DNA from: Petrosia ficiformis
Taxonomy: Eukaryota; Porifera; Demospongiae; Haplosclerida; Petrosiidae
Length of the DNA: 64,000 nt
NCBI GenBank assembly: GCA_947044365.1
Contig: OX345649.1
Span: 3,302,633 to 3,366,632 of the forward strand
Direction: 5' to 3'
In this document: positions 13,701 to 24,400 of the stretch, one piece after another
Position numbering within the stretch: the stretch's first letter is position 1
How the letters are laid out: each line of letters starts with the position of its first letter
Notes under the pieces: generated by a model
The model's input: the letters and a program-made list of their open reading frames with translations, nothing else
What the model was told of the DNA's origin: nothing
The model's database searches: none
Translations under genes and position numbers: made by a program

Positions 13701-16700
13701 GATGGGCAAGTATGAAAATCACTGCACGATTATTGTCTTGTGCTGATATCACAATAATTGTGTACCTACAGTATGTAGAGAAATTGCTATGTCTGGTGCA
13801 ATTTCCTCTCCTGGGAGTAACAACAAACCTTTTCATTGTCTGTTTGGTAGTCTAATCTGTTTTTTTTTACTTCCTTATGAAAGAATTTAGAAGGCATTTG
13901 GAGACCCATCTATGATTACCTTAAAAGTAAAAAATAAATGTCCAGTAGCTTTTGCCTCCTTACCGTGTGTGCACAATCAAATTGATCCATAAGTTTTATT
14001 TGTCAAGTAGGTAGTGCTGAAGAACTGATTTAAATGTGATAGTACTGAAAACATGAATTTATAATCCATTATTTTTGTGACGATATGGCTATCATGGGAA
14101 ATGTTAACCACATTAAAATGTTACCCATCTTTACTGGGTTTCATAAACATTAACAACTACATTCCTATAACGAATATTATACACCTCTTTACAATTCTAA
14201 TGGTACAATTTCATATTCAGTTTAAGCAGGATTAGCCACATGAAATTTTGAATAGAAAGTAATGTTAGGCTTAGCACATTCTTAATTTAATTTCTGTACA
14301 ATTTGGTACCAATATAAATATGAGTCATTAATATAATATTATGACACTTAGCTATGAATTCAGTTTGTTGATGTAGGACACCTTCAGTGACCTTAATTAC
14401 ATCAGTCTCTAATCATAAAGTAGTCCATGTGTAATTGAACACCTGTGATGTTAATCACCAAAACTGTATATTATTAGTTAAAGGTCACAAAAGATCCTCC
14501 AGTAAAATCCCAAGTTAGTACTATCCCGACCTTGTATTTGCGGGTTTTGACATCCTTACATATTCTATCATTTTTATCAAAAACATTTATTAATACATTT
14601 AGCTATTACAATATTACTACTACAGGATAATGATAACATTATTGGAACTAACTAGGAGACAAATACTTTAACATACCTTTGTATATCCTCTGATGTATCC
14701 ATCAGTGAATCCTACTATAATTACACTCGATGTCTGTACTGTGTCTGGTCTAATAGTAGTAATTATTATAATTATAATATGAGGAACTAACAGTCTAGTG
14801 AATATAAATAGGTTATTATCATAATTATATGCATGAGGAGTAAGTATATTAGGCCAAACAAATGAGGTATTTGATTATTAAATAGAAAGGTAGTGTATGG
14901 AATAGGTTTTTATCCTACATGATGAGTATAATAGGTATATTAGTAATTTTAATTATAATAAATTATTATCATATATACTAACTACCCTCATTACCAGGTC
15001 TACTGGTCTAACAATTATCTTTGTCGAATATGAGGAGTGTATTATGAATAAAATTAACAATTAGATCTACAAGAACAATGCAATAACCAATTATAATGTA
15101 ATAATGTAGTATACCGGCACTGTTAAGAGTGAGTTATTACTTACCTTAATTCAATCGTTACAGGTATAATAGTACAAGCTGTAGCTGATGGTCTACAGAG
15201 AAGAGAAACTACAATTAAACAACATAATATAATTATATTTGAACCATACAAAATAATAATTATTTACTTTCAAGTACTCAACCATTACCTTGGGAGCGAC
15301 GGTTCTCTAACAACATGTAAAAGTCCTTCGTAACTGTTAACATATTGAGGAAGTGTCCCTTCACTCAAATTAATAGAATCTAAAAGAAATATTATAATTT
15401 ATATATACAGAGAATAACATATCTACATGATTGCTTTATTCATTGTTGAGAAGATTCTCTCTCATGCCTGAAACCAATCATCTTTTAGGCCATGAAAGTA
15501 ATTCTGCTACATATGATTCATGTTTGTATAATTCATTTTCTGTCCATAACTAGTAGTGTTCTTACCAGGAACGTAGATATTTCATGATTGCTTTCCCATA
15601 GATTCAAACTATATATATTGTCTACCACTGCTACTATTAATTGTGTCTACTAGATGTATCAGTTTTTAAATGCTCGGATTTAGCATGCATTAATTTTAGC
15701 GATTATTATGTTAGTCACTAAAATCACTAAAATAAGCAGTTAAAAGTAGGTTTAATGTATATGTTTGTGTCACATATGCACTGCAAAGTGTATATGTTGT
15801 TCAGGGTGGGTTTGGTCAATTAATGAGTGTGGTGCATAATATATATAGAATGCAAGATCAAGCTTTGCTGCTTGTAGCAAACTGGACTAAAATTGTTCTA
15901 CATAACGTAAGCGGATTCACAAACTCTATTTCAAAATGTACAATCTCCTTTGACAAAGCCCCCAAAAAGGAAAAAAGGACAGTAAACACATTAGATAGTG
16001 GGACATTTTGAAATTTTATTTGGCACAGTATTCCACCCGGTATCAATCAAGAAACTAACTATCACTAGCTATAAATTGAGCTTTGTATGATGATATGAAT
16101 GCCATTAATCTTCCTGTTGAACATATTGATACAAGAATCTCTCCAGATTTTGGAGATACTGCCTGAAAAGAAAATATAAAAATAAACATAGTTACTAGCA
16201 AAATTACAGTACTATATTTTGGAGGATAGATCATAATATGCACTACTATAGTCTAACTTGCCAGATTGTCCTCCTTTTTTTACTGACTGTACTGGTGGAG
16301 GAAGGGTCTTTGGCAATTACAATTATTCCAACTAATCAGATTTACTCGCCCACTGAAATGCTAAGCCAGTTTAAATTAGTTACGAAAAAAAACCATAGAA
16401 CACTTATGTGATCAAGCTAAATCATAAGAAGCTTTATAATATAATATGTATTAACCTTATGACATTAAATTACACATTATATATATTACATATTGAATTA
16501 TGAAGTCATCACAATGTAAACAGACGTTATCAAGAGCAATGTCCACATTTCATAATGTCTAGGCTTGCTTAAATAGATTATTTGCTTTGAGGCAACTTAC
16601 TTAAGTAATAGCTATGTAACTTCAGTGTTACAATTAATAATAATAATTAGGCTGTGTCTATTCAATCGACAGTTGGACGCAATTTTCAAACATATATGTC

Positions 16701-17259
16701 CATCCAGCAGAGGAAATACCGCTTTTAATAATAACTGTACTCACTTGGTGGTTGTATACATGAAACATGGGGTTTGCTTGATGGAGGAGATAGGTGGCTT
16801 ACTATTAAATTTTGAAGTGATTTCCCCTCTAACAGCAGGATTTCATACAGAGGGGGTCCCTGGGATTCCACCACCCCTCACAGTTCCCAAAGTTTAATAG
16901 TGAATATCAGTGAATATTAAGTTACAAGACGACAGCAATAAAATACTATTATTGAGTGTTTGAAAATCACGTACATCCAGGTCATGAAGACACAAATTAT
17001 TATACTGATATGAGGGTAACTCAAAACATGACAGAATATTTGGACTTTCCCTAATTTGACTTTAATTTTATCCCTTATTTTAATGGAACAACTTCTGGCA
17101 TTTAAAAACCCTCAACATCTCCTCTTTGGAATGGAAGAAAGACATTTTTAAATATTAATTATTATGATTCACCTCAACATTCTCTCCAGGATCATGAATG
17201 ATGGAAGAAGAAACAAGACCTTGAGGAATACGAGACAACTGAACTAACTCGACCTCCAT
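410..17259 (-). CDS. RAB3GAP2: RAB3GAP2 orthologue (Rab3 GTPase-activating protein non-catalytic subunit), 5' part, 3' end outside window
   Basis: In animals this protein pairs with RAB3GAP1 to act on Rab3 as a GAP and on Rab18 as an exchange factor, at secretory vesicles and the ER. About 23 exons read right to left in an order that matches the vertebrate protein from its N-terminus to roughly residue 1,050 of about 1,390. Diagnostic stretches are GYIRGYTK (about 14,700), EFGRVMLLD (about 9,190), YRDAQCGWLAVSD followed by SRRGILEV (7,804-7,910), and an acidic stretch followed by TIETEQWANL (about 2,190). The start is the ATG at 17,259, opening MEVELVQLSR, with a donor at 17,173. The leftmost visible exon is 410-479, and the last quarter of the protein would lie beyond the left edge. 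Exon joins were inferred by eye from GT/AG sites and homology, so individual boundaries may be off by a few bases. The identity is secure, while sponge-specific function is assumed from the family. Confidence 0.9.
780..950 (+). repeat. partial copy of the CCCTATGATTG MITE-like family
   Basis: The internal segment reads through GTTGTATATGTAGTTAAGG, then a GGTCAATTTATGG motif and an AGCAGAAAGAAGC stretch, in the same order as the fuller copy at 6,824-7,219. The terminal inverted repeats are not recognisable here, so it is a decayed fragment inside a RAB3GAP2 intron. Confidence 0.5.
1470..1528 (+). repeat. TACAAG/TACATG short tandem repeat
   Basis: About ten hexamer units run in a row, switching from TACAAG to TACATG partway. 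The tract lies in a RAB3GAP2 intron. Confidence 0.8.
2505..2542. repeat. (TA)n microsatellite
   Basis: This is a nearly pure TA dinucleotide run in a RAB3GAP2 intron. Reading frames through it are low-complexity artefacts. Confidence 0.9.
4091..4144 (+). repeat. (GATA)n microsatellite
   Basis: About 13 perfect GATA units lie in an intron of RAB3GAP2. The translated SIYL repeats on the other strand are artefacts of it. Confidence 0.9.
4925..4975 (+). other. possible tRNA-derived SINE remnant (B-box-like)
   Basis: The stretch TGTGTTTGATTCGCAGTGAC resembles a polymerase III B box with its flank, and GGTCGAGTGG lies just upstream. No complete cloverleaf can be drawn, so this is at most a remnant. 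Confidence 0.2.
5441..5670. repeat. imperfect inverted repeat of a dispersed family
   Basis: The left arm runs from GGGAAAACCACACTTATGG to CACTATTCAGCCATTTTATA. It pairs imperfectly with a right arm running from CAAAATGGTTGAATAGCAAG to CACAAGTGTGGTTTTCCC. Related fragments occur near 6,300-6,420 and 8,860-8,960. This looks like a short non-autonomous element; I see no coding capacity. Confidence 0.55.
5600..5820 (+). repeat. dispersed intronic repeat, copy 1
   Basis: The segment ending in GATGTGATAGTACTGAAAAC followed by ATGAATTTAT recurs at 13,710-14,065, together with the upstream ACAATCAAATTGAT stretch. A partial copy lies at 5,280-5,345. The family is unnamed and I cannot assign a class. 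Confidence 0.55.
6763..7398 (+). mobile_element. MITE-like element, apparently nested copies
   Basis: The clearest copy runs 6,824-7,219, opening TCCCTATGATTG and closing CAATCATAGGGA as terminal inverted repeats. A second pair of the same termini lies outside it (ATCCCTATGATTG at 6,763 and CAATCATAGGGA ending at 7,398), suggesting one copy inside another. The interior has a TA run, a GGATCCCGGGGGCTCGGTCA motif and an AGCAGAAAGAAAGC motif. No transposase is encoded, so it must have been mobilised by another element. Confidence 0.75.
7711..7790 (+). repeat. (GT)n microsatellite
   Basis: About 38 GT units lie in the short intron between the RAB3GAP2 exons at 7,804-7,910 and 7,449-7,657. Poly-VC or poly-HT reading frames here are artefacts. 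Confidence 0.93.
8325..8620. repeat. tandem direct repeat of about 155 bp
   Basis: The block containing GACAGCCAGTGATGTAAA, GCTTCGTTAGATGCAGGAAG and GAAGCCACACCTAG occurs at 8,340-8,455 and again at 8,498-8,612, with few differences. The downstream flank (8,740-8,815) contains a CACACAGACACACA stretch also seen at 52,650-52,670 on the same strand. It sits in a RAB3GAP2 intron. Confidence 0.75.
9400..9720. repeat. dispersed intronic repeat, copy 1 (second copy near 16,840-17,130)
   Basis: Both places carry a G/C-rich stretch ending in a near-identical GTCCCAAAGT or TTCCCAAAGT followed by AATACTGAATATTA or AATAGTGAATATCA. The similarity is moderate and the class is unknown. Confidence 0.35.
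10325..10800 (-). mobile_element. MITE-like element, reverse-oriented copy
   Basis: Read on the minus strand this copy begins GGGCCATCCCTATAATTGC (10,772-10,790). It then has a TA tract (10,721-10,752), then ACATATGTAGTTAAGG-like and CCCGGGGGCTCGGTCAATTA motifs, as in the 6,824-7,219 copy. Its distal part (10,325-10,455) is shared in inverted orientation with 17,390-17,490. It lies in the RAB3GAP2 intron between 9,946-10,136 and 11,118-11,266. Confidence 0.7.
11430..11770 (+). mobile_element. MITE-like element, diverged copy
   Basis: The left end ATCCCCATGATAACTTTCC and the right end CAACCATCATAGGGATAC match the family termini. The interior GCATATGTAGTTACGTAATT and GGGGGCTTGATCAATAATGA motifs match other copies. 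Confidence 0.65.
11923..12260 (+). mobile_element. MITE-like element, full copy
   Basis: It opens GGCATCCCTATGATTGC and closes GCAATTATAGGGAC, with the same interior order (GT/TA-rich tract, ATATTGTATATGTGG, CAGTCAATTAATAGGC). It sits about 150 bp from the 11,430-11,770 copy in the same intron. Confidence 0.72.
13710..14065 (+). repeat. dispersed intronic repeat, copy 2
   Basis: It shares with 5,600-5,820 the ACAATCAAATTGAT stretch and the terminal AATGTGATAGTACTGAAAAC followed by ATGAATTTAT. No coding capacity is visible. Confidence 0.5.
15570..15845 (+). repeat. MITE-like family fragment
   Basis: It contains TTCATGATTGCTTTCCCATAG and, further on, GTTTGTGTCACATATGCA and TTTGGTCAATTAATGAG. 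These match the left half of the full copies. Confidence 0.55.
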
Positions 17260-17732
17260 GTTTGAACGAGAAAACCCCTACTCTTAGGTTAATTATTTTA
17301 ATAATTTTTATGATTATTATAAATTATTATACTGAATTTTAATTTCCTTCTTCATGAGTGTGTATATGTACAGACTTGAGGAAGTCATCCCTTGAAGGAG
17401 TACTTTCGACTGCAGTTACAATTACTTCTTCAGGCCCCAGTTTTCAAGTACACAGAAAAGTAGACACTAGTGCCATCAGCAATAATTGATACACAGCCAT
17501 CGCAAAGCAATGATAGGGATACTTTTTTCTCAATTTTATAAGTAAAAGACACTTCAAAAACCCTTTGGGTACTATGCTATAATAATGCAGCAGGTATAAA
17601 AACAAAACAAAAAACCTTATATAATTATGTATAGGCAAAACTACACCGAAATATAATACTAAAAAAGGATAAAATACTTTGTAATAGGTACACAACACTT
17701 TACAATTATATATCACAATTCGTGAGAGCAAA
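17260..17732. other. short spacer between receptor gene A stop and RAB3GAP2 start, with a MITE fragment
   Basis: Only 473 bp separate the two same-strand coding regions, so any upstream promoter of RAB3GAP2 must lie here or within the 3' end of the receptor gene. About 190 bp of it (17,340-17,527) is a partial copy of the ATCCCTATGATTG family: it contains CTTGAAGGAGTACTTTCGAC and ends GCAATGATAGGGATAC. I see no clear core promoter element. Confidence 0.6.
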
Positions 17733-18490
17733 TCACAGAAAACTAAGTTCCTTCTCTTGTTTCTCTTCATTTTCTTCAAACTGCTTATTCATGGGTTCTT
17801 CTTCCTCCTCCTCTTCATAATCAGATGCTTGCTCATCCTCCGACTGTTCTTGAAATCCATCTGTAGAAGGTTAGCAATTGCACAGTTGTATCAATTTTGA
17901 TTGTGAACTCGAAGACATGTATAGAAATCAAGTAAATGACATTACAAAGCTATATAACCTACCTTCCTCTTCTTTTGGATCAGGAGTCTAAATAAGGGAT
18001 AAACTGATAATTATATTCTCACCATTAATTATTTATGCAACTGTTGCTGTACACATACCTCCATTTCACTCTCTGTGATTGTTATCAATCCATAGTCATT
18101 TTCTTCAACTGCTGAATCAGTTGTTCTATTTGTATGAAATAGAATATACAATGTTCATGAACACTAGAATCTGTCTATTCTAATCTAGTGGTTAAGTTGA
18201 AGAGCTCAGAACCACTGTAGTGAGTGTGCTAACCAAATTGAAGCACTGGAAAGTTTTGTATTACATTTAAAATTGGGCTACCAAATAGATAATTACTTCT
18301 GAAATTTTATTAGCTCCTCAAATAATGTTATCCTTTGTGGATTAGCCATTTCACTCTTAATCCTTCAATTATATACATTGTACCTTATTAAACTTCTCAA
18401 TGGAATATCTGGAGGGTTCTCCACCAAAGGAAGTTGAGATTCTTGTCGAGGAATATATCTTGGTGTATCATATATAGCAAAGCTAATTCA
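17733..18490 (-). other. Receptor A cytoplasmic tail exons
   Basis: Four exons encode about 95 residues after the membrane helix: about 18,400-18,482 (FAIYDTPRYIPRQESQ), about 18,057-18,122 (ENDYGLITI), about 17,964-17,988 (TPDPKEEE) and 17,733-17,860. The last encodes QASDY followed by seven Glu and a lysine/glutamate-rich end at ELSFL. Tyrosines sit in IYDTP, RYIP, NDYGLI and SDYEEE. YGLI fits the YxxI spacing of phosphotyrosine or sorting motifs, but the residue at -2 is Asn, so it is not a strict ITIM. No enzyme domain is present. Confidence 0.75.
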
Positions 18491-21400
18491 ATAAAAAGTA
18501 ATTCCATATAATACTAGCATTCACATCATCATAATTTATTTTCCAATTTCTCACCTTTCTTTATTTTTGTTTCGTCTTTTAACTGCTACAAAACACGCTA
18601 TAGCTAACAACAATATTACAATTAAAATAACTACAGAACCAACTGGAGCAGCTATAGTGATAATGATAGTGTTATCGCTTTCATCTTCAAGTCTGCTAGT
18701 ACTGGTTGTTGCTGCATGTGAAGAATCAAAAATCAATGAACTTGAACATAGGTTTGAGGTTGTGTCTGCATGCTTACTTGTAGCGGCTTCAGGTATAGTA
18801 AGTAGAAAACTACTATTTGTACCATAGCCAGCTCCATTTCTTGCTCGAACCTGAAATGGAACAAGCAGATAATAGCAGTTGTCTGTTTTCTGTGAACCTT
18901 ACCTTGAAGTCATAAAAGTAACCTTGGACAAGATCCATAATGAGGATTGGCTGCCTGTCTGATAGAGAGATGAACTTCACGAATGGACCATCAGAAACAA
19001 TCTATGTAATGAAAAAGAATTTTATAAACAAATTAGAATAAAATTATAATTATGGGCTGGCATACAAGTGATCTTTCATGACCAGTATATGTAATTTGAT
19101 AACCATCAATCACTCCGTTTGGACTTTCAGGAGGTTCCCATGTCAATTGAACATTATTCTCACCAATTAACTCAGCTCTCAATGCAACGGGACTACTTGG
19201 TACTAAAAATAAACAATAATTATTATTTGCTTGACGACTTCTTTAATATACCTTCTTCCAGAGTGAAGAATGAATATGATGATGAATATGGTCCCCAACC
19301 TTCTGCTGTTTTTGCCGCAATTGTTACACTGATGTTTTCATAAGCATGCAGACCTACATAAACCAGTCAATGACATGAATCTATAATATAAACTAGTTAC
19401 CATATTTGGAGAATGACAACTGATCAGCAGGTAATAAGAACTCAGTAGTCTCCTGTATTTCCTCTCTTGTAAACCTCAATGAAAACATTGTGATGATACC
19501 ATTAGCATCAAGAGGGTCAGGTGGTAACCACATGATTGTAACAGATGTCACAGTCACTTCTGAAACAGTAATATTTTGTGGTGGTCCAGAAGGTGCTGAT
19601 GCATAGGAAAAGAAGTTTCTAATTACACCAACAATGGATTTTAATTATACATACCTGCTTCAGGCATGACTTGTACCAATGGTTCTGAACTCATTCCAGT
19701 TCCTCCTTGATTCATAATACTAACAGAAAATCTGTATTCAAAGTTTTCTTCCAACTCTTCAACCAGATATTGTTCAGTGAGTAATGGTTCAGTAGCAAGA
19801 CTAGGATCAGGATTATTTGCTTGTGGAGTGAATAGAATTGTTTCTGTATGAGAATCATCTGCCCTCTTTGTAATTCCATTACTTGGAGAGTGTCTTGTGG
19901 CTGTAATGGCATAAAAGTCAATCTTGCCCTTCCATTTTGCTTTCTCTGGTGGTCTCCAAGAAAGCTCCACAGATGTTGGAGATTGAACATTAACGGATAA
20001 ATCTTTCACAGAAACATCAGGAGCTATAGTAATAAAGATTAGATGAAATTATACATGCCAGATATAATACTTCACATAAGTCATAGAAAATGTTTTTTTA
20101 ATAAGCCTGAAAACTGTAAATGAAATCATACCAACTGATTTAGTAAAGTTAACAACACTTGAAGTTCCAATGACTTCATCCTCAACGTCTAAAGATTTCT
20201 TATATCCAGATTCTCCTGATCCAACTATAGGATATAGTATACTCTTCAGCTCTACAATGTAACCTCCATATGGTAGAAGACCACTGATGTTATAGTGTTG
20301 TATATTTGGAGGAATGTCAACTTTTCCTAGCTCTTCTCCATAACCAGGATAATAATCAAATCCATCAATTAGTCTGTATTTCAGTTGATATTCTGTAACA
20401 TAATAATCTGCTGTTTCAGGATGCTTCCATGAACATGATAGTATTTCTGAAGTGGCTGCATGACATCTCAATTTCTGAACAGCATGGATTGCTAGGTAAC
20501 AAGGTTTAATTATATATAATGTTGTGTGCTGATATGAATGTTTTAATATTACCTGTTTCAGTAGTCTCCACTATCAATTCTTCACTCTCTGGTCCAACAC
20601 CTTGTTCTGTTATTGCAAATACTGCAATCTTGTAAACTGATGCTACTAATAGAGATTCAATGATGTATGAAGTATCAAAGATATCACGGACAATGACAGG
20701 AGGACGTGGAGCATGTATTGAAGAGGAAGTGCTAATCATTTGATAAATAATGCCATATCCAAGGATAGTTGATTCTGGATCAAATGGAGGCTCCCATTGT
20801 AATAATATTTCTGTTGCACTGGTGCTAGCAACAACTGAAGAAGGAGGGCCTACAGGGGCTATATAAACAAGAAAGAAAATTAAGTTGCAATCAAATGTTT
20901 ATAACACTCAAGAAAATTAATAACATACATTCTCCATATGTGCTGATATGTGTTACAGCGTTTGGTCCACACCCTACTGATGTGAAACCACATACAGTAC
21001 AAGTATAGTGAGTGTCACTGTTCAATTCATGAACGGTTATGGCAAGACCAGTCACATTCAGAGATATTGTGTGTCCATTTTGGGCAGTACATGTCACTTG
21101 ATATCCTAACAGTATGCCATTGTAGTCGCTTACAGATGGAGATTCCCAAGACAAGTATACTGTTAGGTTTTTCTCTAGTACAGCAACAAAACCTTCTGGT
21201 GATGAACTAGGCACTATATCGCAATAAAGTAGATTTTTAAAATAAATATATACACAGATTGAGACTCACCTGACTCTGGCATTTGTATACTGACTAAGTT
21301 GCTATAGGGACCTATATCAATGGTATATGCGGCTATTTTAATTTCATAAGTGTGAAATGGAGATAATTGTGATAGCACTGTACTAGTATCATTCACTGAT

Positions 21401-24400
21401 ATTTCTAGCACATAATCACTTTCTACATCTGTTACTGTAATCCTGTAAATTCTGATTATTCCATTATGAAGGTGAATCTCTGGAGCACTCCATGATATGG
21501 ATAAAGTTCTTGAATCCAAAGGACTTGCAACTACATCCTGTGGAACTCCTGATGGAACTGTAATACAAGGTAATAACTGCTGATAAGTATAAAACACTAA
21601 ATCTCACCATCTTCAGGCATTTGGAACATGTCTGCAGCTATAGGACCATCTCCAATTGTCACTGCCACAACATTGAACTCATACACATAAAAAGGATGTA
21701 AGTCTTCTATCGTGATGTAGAGGTCGGTGGTATTATAGTTAAAAGTAGTATTTGAAAACAGTTCTTCCATTAGTACTGAGTAGTACTTAATTACACCATT
21801 TTGTTTGTCTTTTGGTGGTGGACTCCACTGTACAATTATTGAAGAAGAGCTAATGAAGGAAACTGACACATTTTGGGGCGGAGAACTTGGTACTATATAA
21901 AAAAAAGATGAAAGCAATCAAACTCAAACTACAAATAATTACTTACCATCTTGATTTGTTATTGCACTAATATGAGTATCTGGACCTGGACCTACTGTAT
22001 ATGCTGCAACTGAGAACTGATACTCGTAATAAGGATGTAGATCAGTTATTGAGATGTTTGTGGTTACAACGTCTACTTCTGTAGAGGTATCTGTACTAAT
22101 TTCATACACTGTGACTATATAGTACTGAATTATTCCATTTTGTTCATGAACTAATACAGGGTCCCACGACAAATATATGGCAGTTGAATTAAGTACAGTA
22201 GCCATTACATTTTGAGGGGACCCACTTGGAGCTGAAAAACAATAGATAATAGTTATAGTTAACCAGAATATATTTTTCTTTCACTCACAATCTTGTGGAG
22301 TAGTAACTGAGTATTCAGAGGTAAATGGTCCAGGAGCTATTGTGACTGCTGCTATCATTACAGAATAAGTATAGTATGGATGGACATCATTTAGTAGTAG
22401 AAAAGTGCTGTTTGTCGTATACTGGAAAGTTTCCATAGTTTCAGTAACAGAAACATTCACTAAATACGATTGAATAATTCCATTAATATCAGTGGATGGG
22501 GGATCACTCCACAAAATACTCAATGTGTGAGAGCTGAAAGCTGTTACTGATACAATAGTAGGTGAACTACTTGGAGCTAAAAAAAAACAATTGTTTTCAT
22601 GTCATCAAAATTAATGTGAATGTGTCATACCAGCTTGCAGTGTCTTGATAATTACTGGATCACTAAATGGACCAGCAGCCACAGTAATGGCAGCAACATA
22701 ACATTGGTATGAATAATATGGATGTAGAGATGACAAAGTGATATTTGCATATGTAGTATTGTATGTATTTGTAGTGTTGGTATCTACTTCATATATCAAG
22801 ACAGTATAACCAGTAATGATTCCATTAACATCATCTTCCAATGGTGGCAGCCAAGTTATTGTGAAACTTGTTGAAGAAATTGCCTGGGCAGATACTTCAC
22901 GAGGTGCGGAAGAAGGTGCTAGAATTGAAGAAGTACATAATTATTTGAGGTACTGATAATAAAATTTTATACAACATACATTTCTGCTTTGTTCTAAAAT
23001 CAATGAAGTTAGAAAAGGGACCAAATCCATGGATTGTTCTGGCTACAAGAGCAAATGAATATTCTGTATGAGGCATGAGAGAAGACAAAGATAATGAATT
23101 TGTGTTGGATGAATAAGTCCATCTGTTTTCAGAATCAACTTCTAGTAACGAGATGTTGTATCCAGTAATGACACCATTCTGACCAGAGAGAGGTGGTGGA
23201 GACCAAACTAAAATAGCACTGGTTGAAGTGATTGATGATGCAACAAGATTAGTTGGAGCCTCAGAGGGAACTTTACAAGGAAATAAATATACATATGTGG
23301 TTTATATTGTGTCTTATTATACATACTATCTTCAAGCATTTGGAATGTTATGTTTATTTCTGGTCCAGATCCTATTGTTACAGCTCTAACACTAAATGTG
23401 TAAATATAGAATGGATGAAGATCCTGTATTGTGAGGATGGTATCTGTTGAAGTAAGTGTATTCTCAACATCTGTTGTTGTTAATGTGATTAAATAATGTT
23501 GTATGTCTCCGTTCTGTTGATGAAAGTCAGGAGGATTCCATTGTAGTACCACTGAGCTTGAGCTTGTGATATTCACTGTTAGATCATTGGGTGGACCACT
23601 AGGAACTATATATAATTATATATAAATGATTTTGTTTATTAATACAAAATTTAACACACCATCTTCCAATGTTTGTGTAGTCACAGATGATGATGGTCCC
23701 AATCCTACTGTATAAGCTGCTACTGACAAAACATATTGATAATTAGGATGAAGGTTTGTTAGTGTTACGGTATTATATATGAAATTCTGATGTTGCTGAA
23801 TGGTAGTATTTGTATCAATTTCATATATTGTGATTGTATATGATTGAATGAGTCCATTCTGTTGATGAATCAATGGAGGAGACCAAGAGAGATAAATCTT
23901 GGTTGAGCTTATCACAACACTGGAGACATTTTGTGGAGGACCACTGGGAGCTAAAAAAAAGACATAAAATTAAATAATAATAATATTTATTACACATGAA
24001 CAAATTCTTAGAACTAACAATCTGCAGGAGTTTGAACTGTATATCCCATTGATAGTGGACCAGGTGATACTGTAACTGCAGCTACAAGTACAGTATATGT
24101 ATAATATGGATGTAGTTCAGTTATCAGTAAACTTGTTTCCGAAGTTTGATAATCGTACTGCTCTGACACTTCAGAGACATCTACTCTAATAGAATAATAG
24201 TCTATAATTCCATTGATATGTTCTTCTGGTGGAGGGCTCCAGGTAGCATTCAAAGTGGTTGAATCAACACTTACCACTGAAAGTGAAGATGGTGCTGCAC
24301 TAGGAGCTACAAGTTAGATATTAGAAAACTGAATAAATCAAATATACTTTATCTTACCAGCTTCATCTGTTTGAACATATATCACAGAACTGTATGGTCC

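Larger units (their letters stand above)
7449..17259 (-). other. RAB3GAP2: RAB3GAP2 N-terminal exon block (beta-propeller-like region)
   Basis: Exons read from right to left at 17,173-17,259, 16,060-16,162, about 15,292-15,380, about 15,146-15,193, about 14,679-14,755, about 13,433-13,538, about 12,510-12,620, about 12,314-12,411, 11,118-11,266, 9,946-10,136, 9,144-9,283, 7,804-7,910 and 7,449-7,657. They encode the conserved N-terminal region of RAB3GAP2, in which short beta-rich segments such as ILVSICSTGRLMAFI and VSPIGNLAALVDEFGRVML recur. The 9,946-10,136 exon carries the family's AVASRMTSAVM...GGWFGWGS segment. Introns here are longer (0.1-1.3 kb) than in the receptor genes because they hold mobile-element copies. 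Confidence 0.8.

Noticed and set aside
18180..18240. tRNA-like TCTAGTGGTTAAG in a receptor A tail intron
   Set aside because: Only an A-box-like stretch is present; no B box or acceptor stem was found.
17733..18490. Receptor-type tyrosine phosphatase or kinase, as in other FN3-rich receptors
   Set aside because: The cytoplasmic region is only about 95 residues, with no catalytic motif, and ends in a stop codon.
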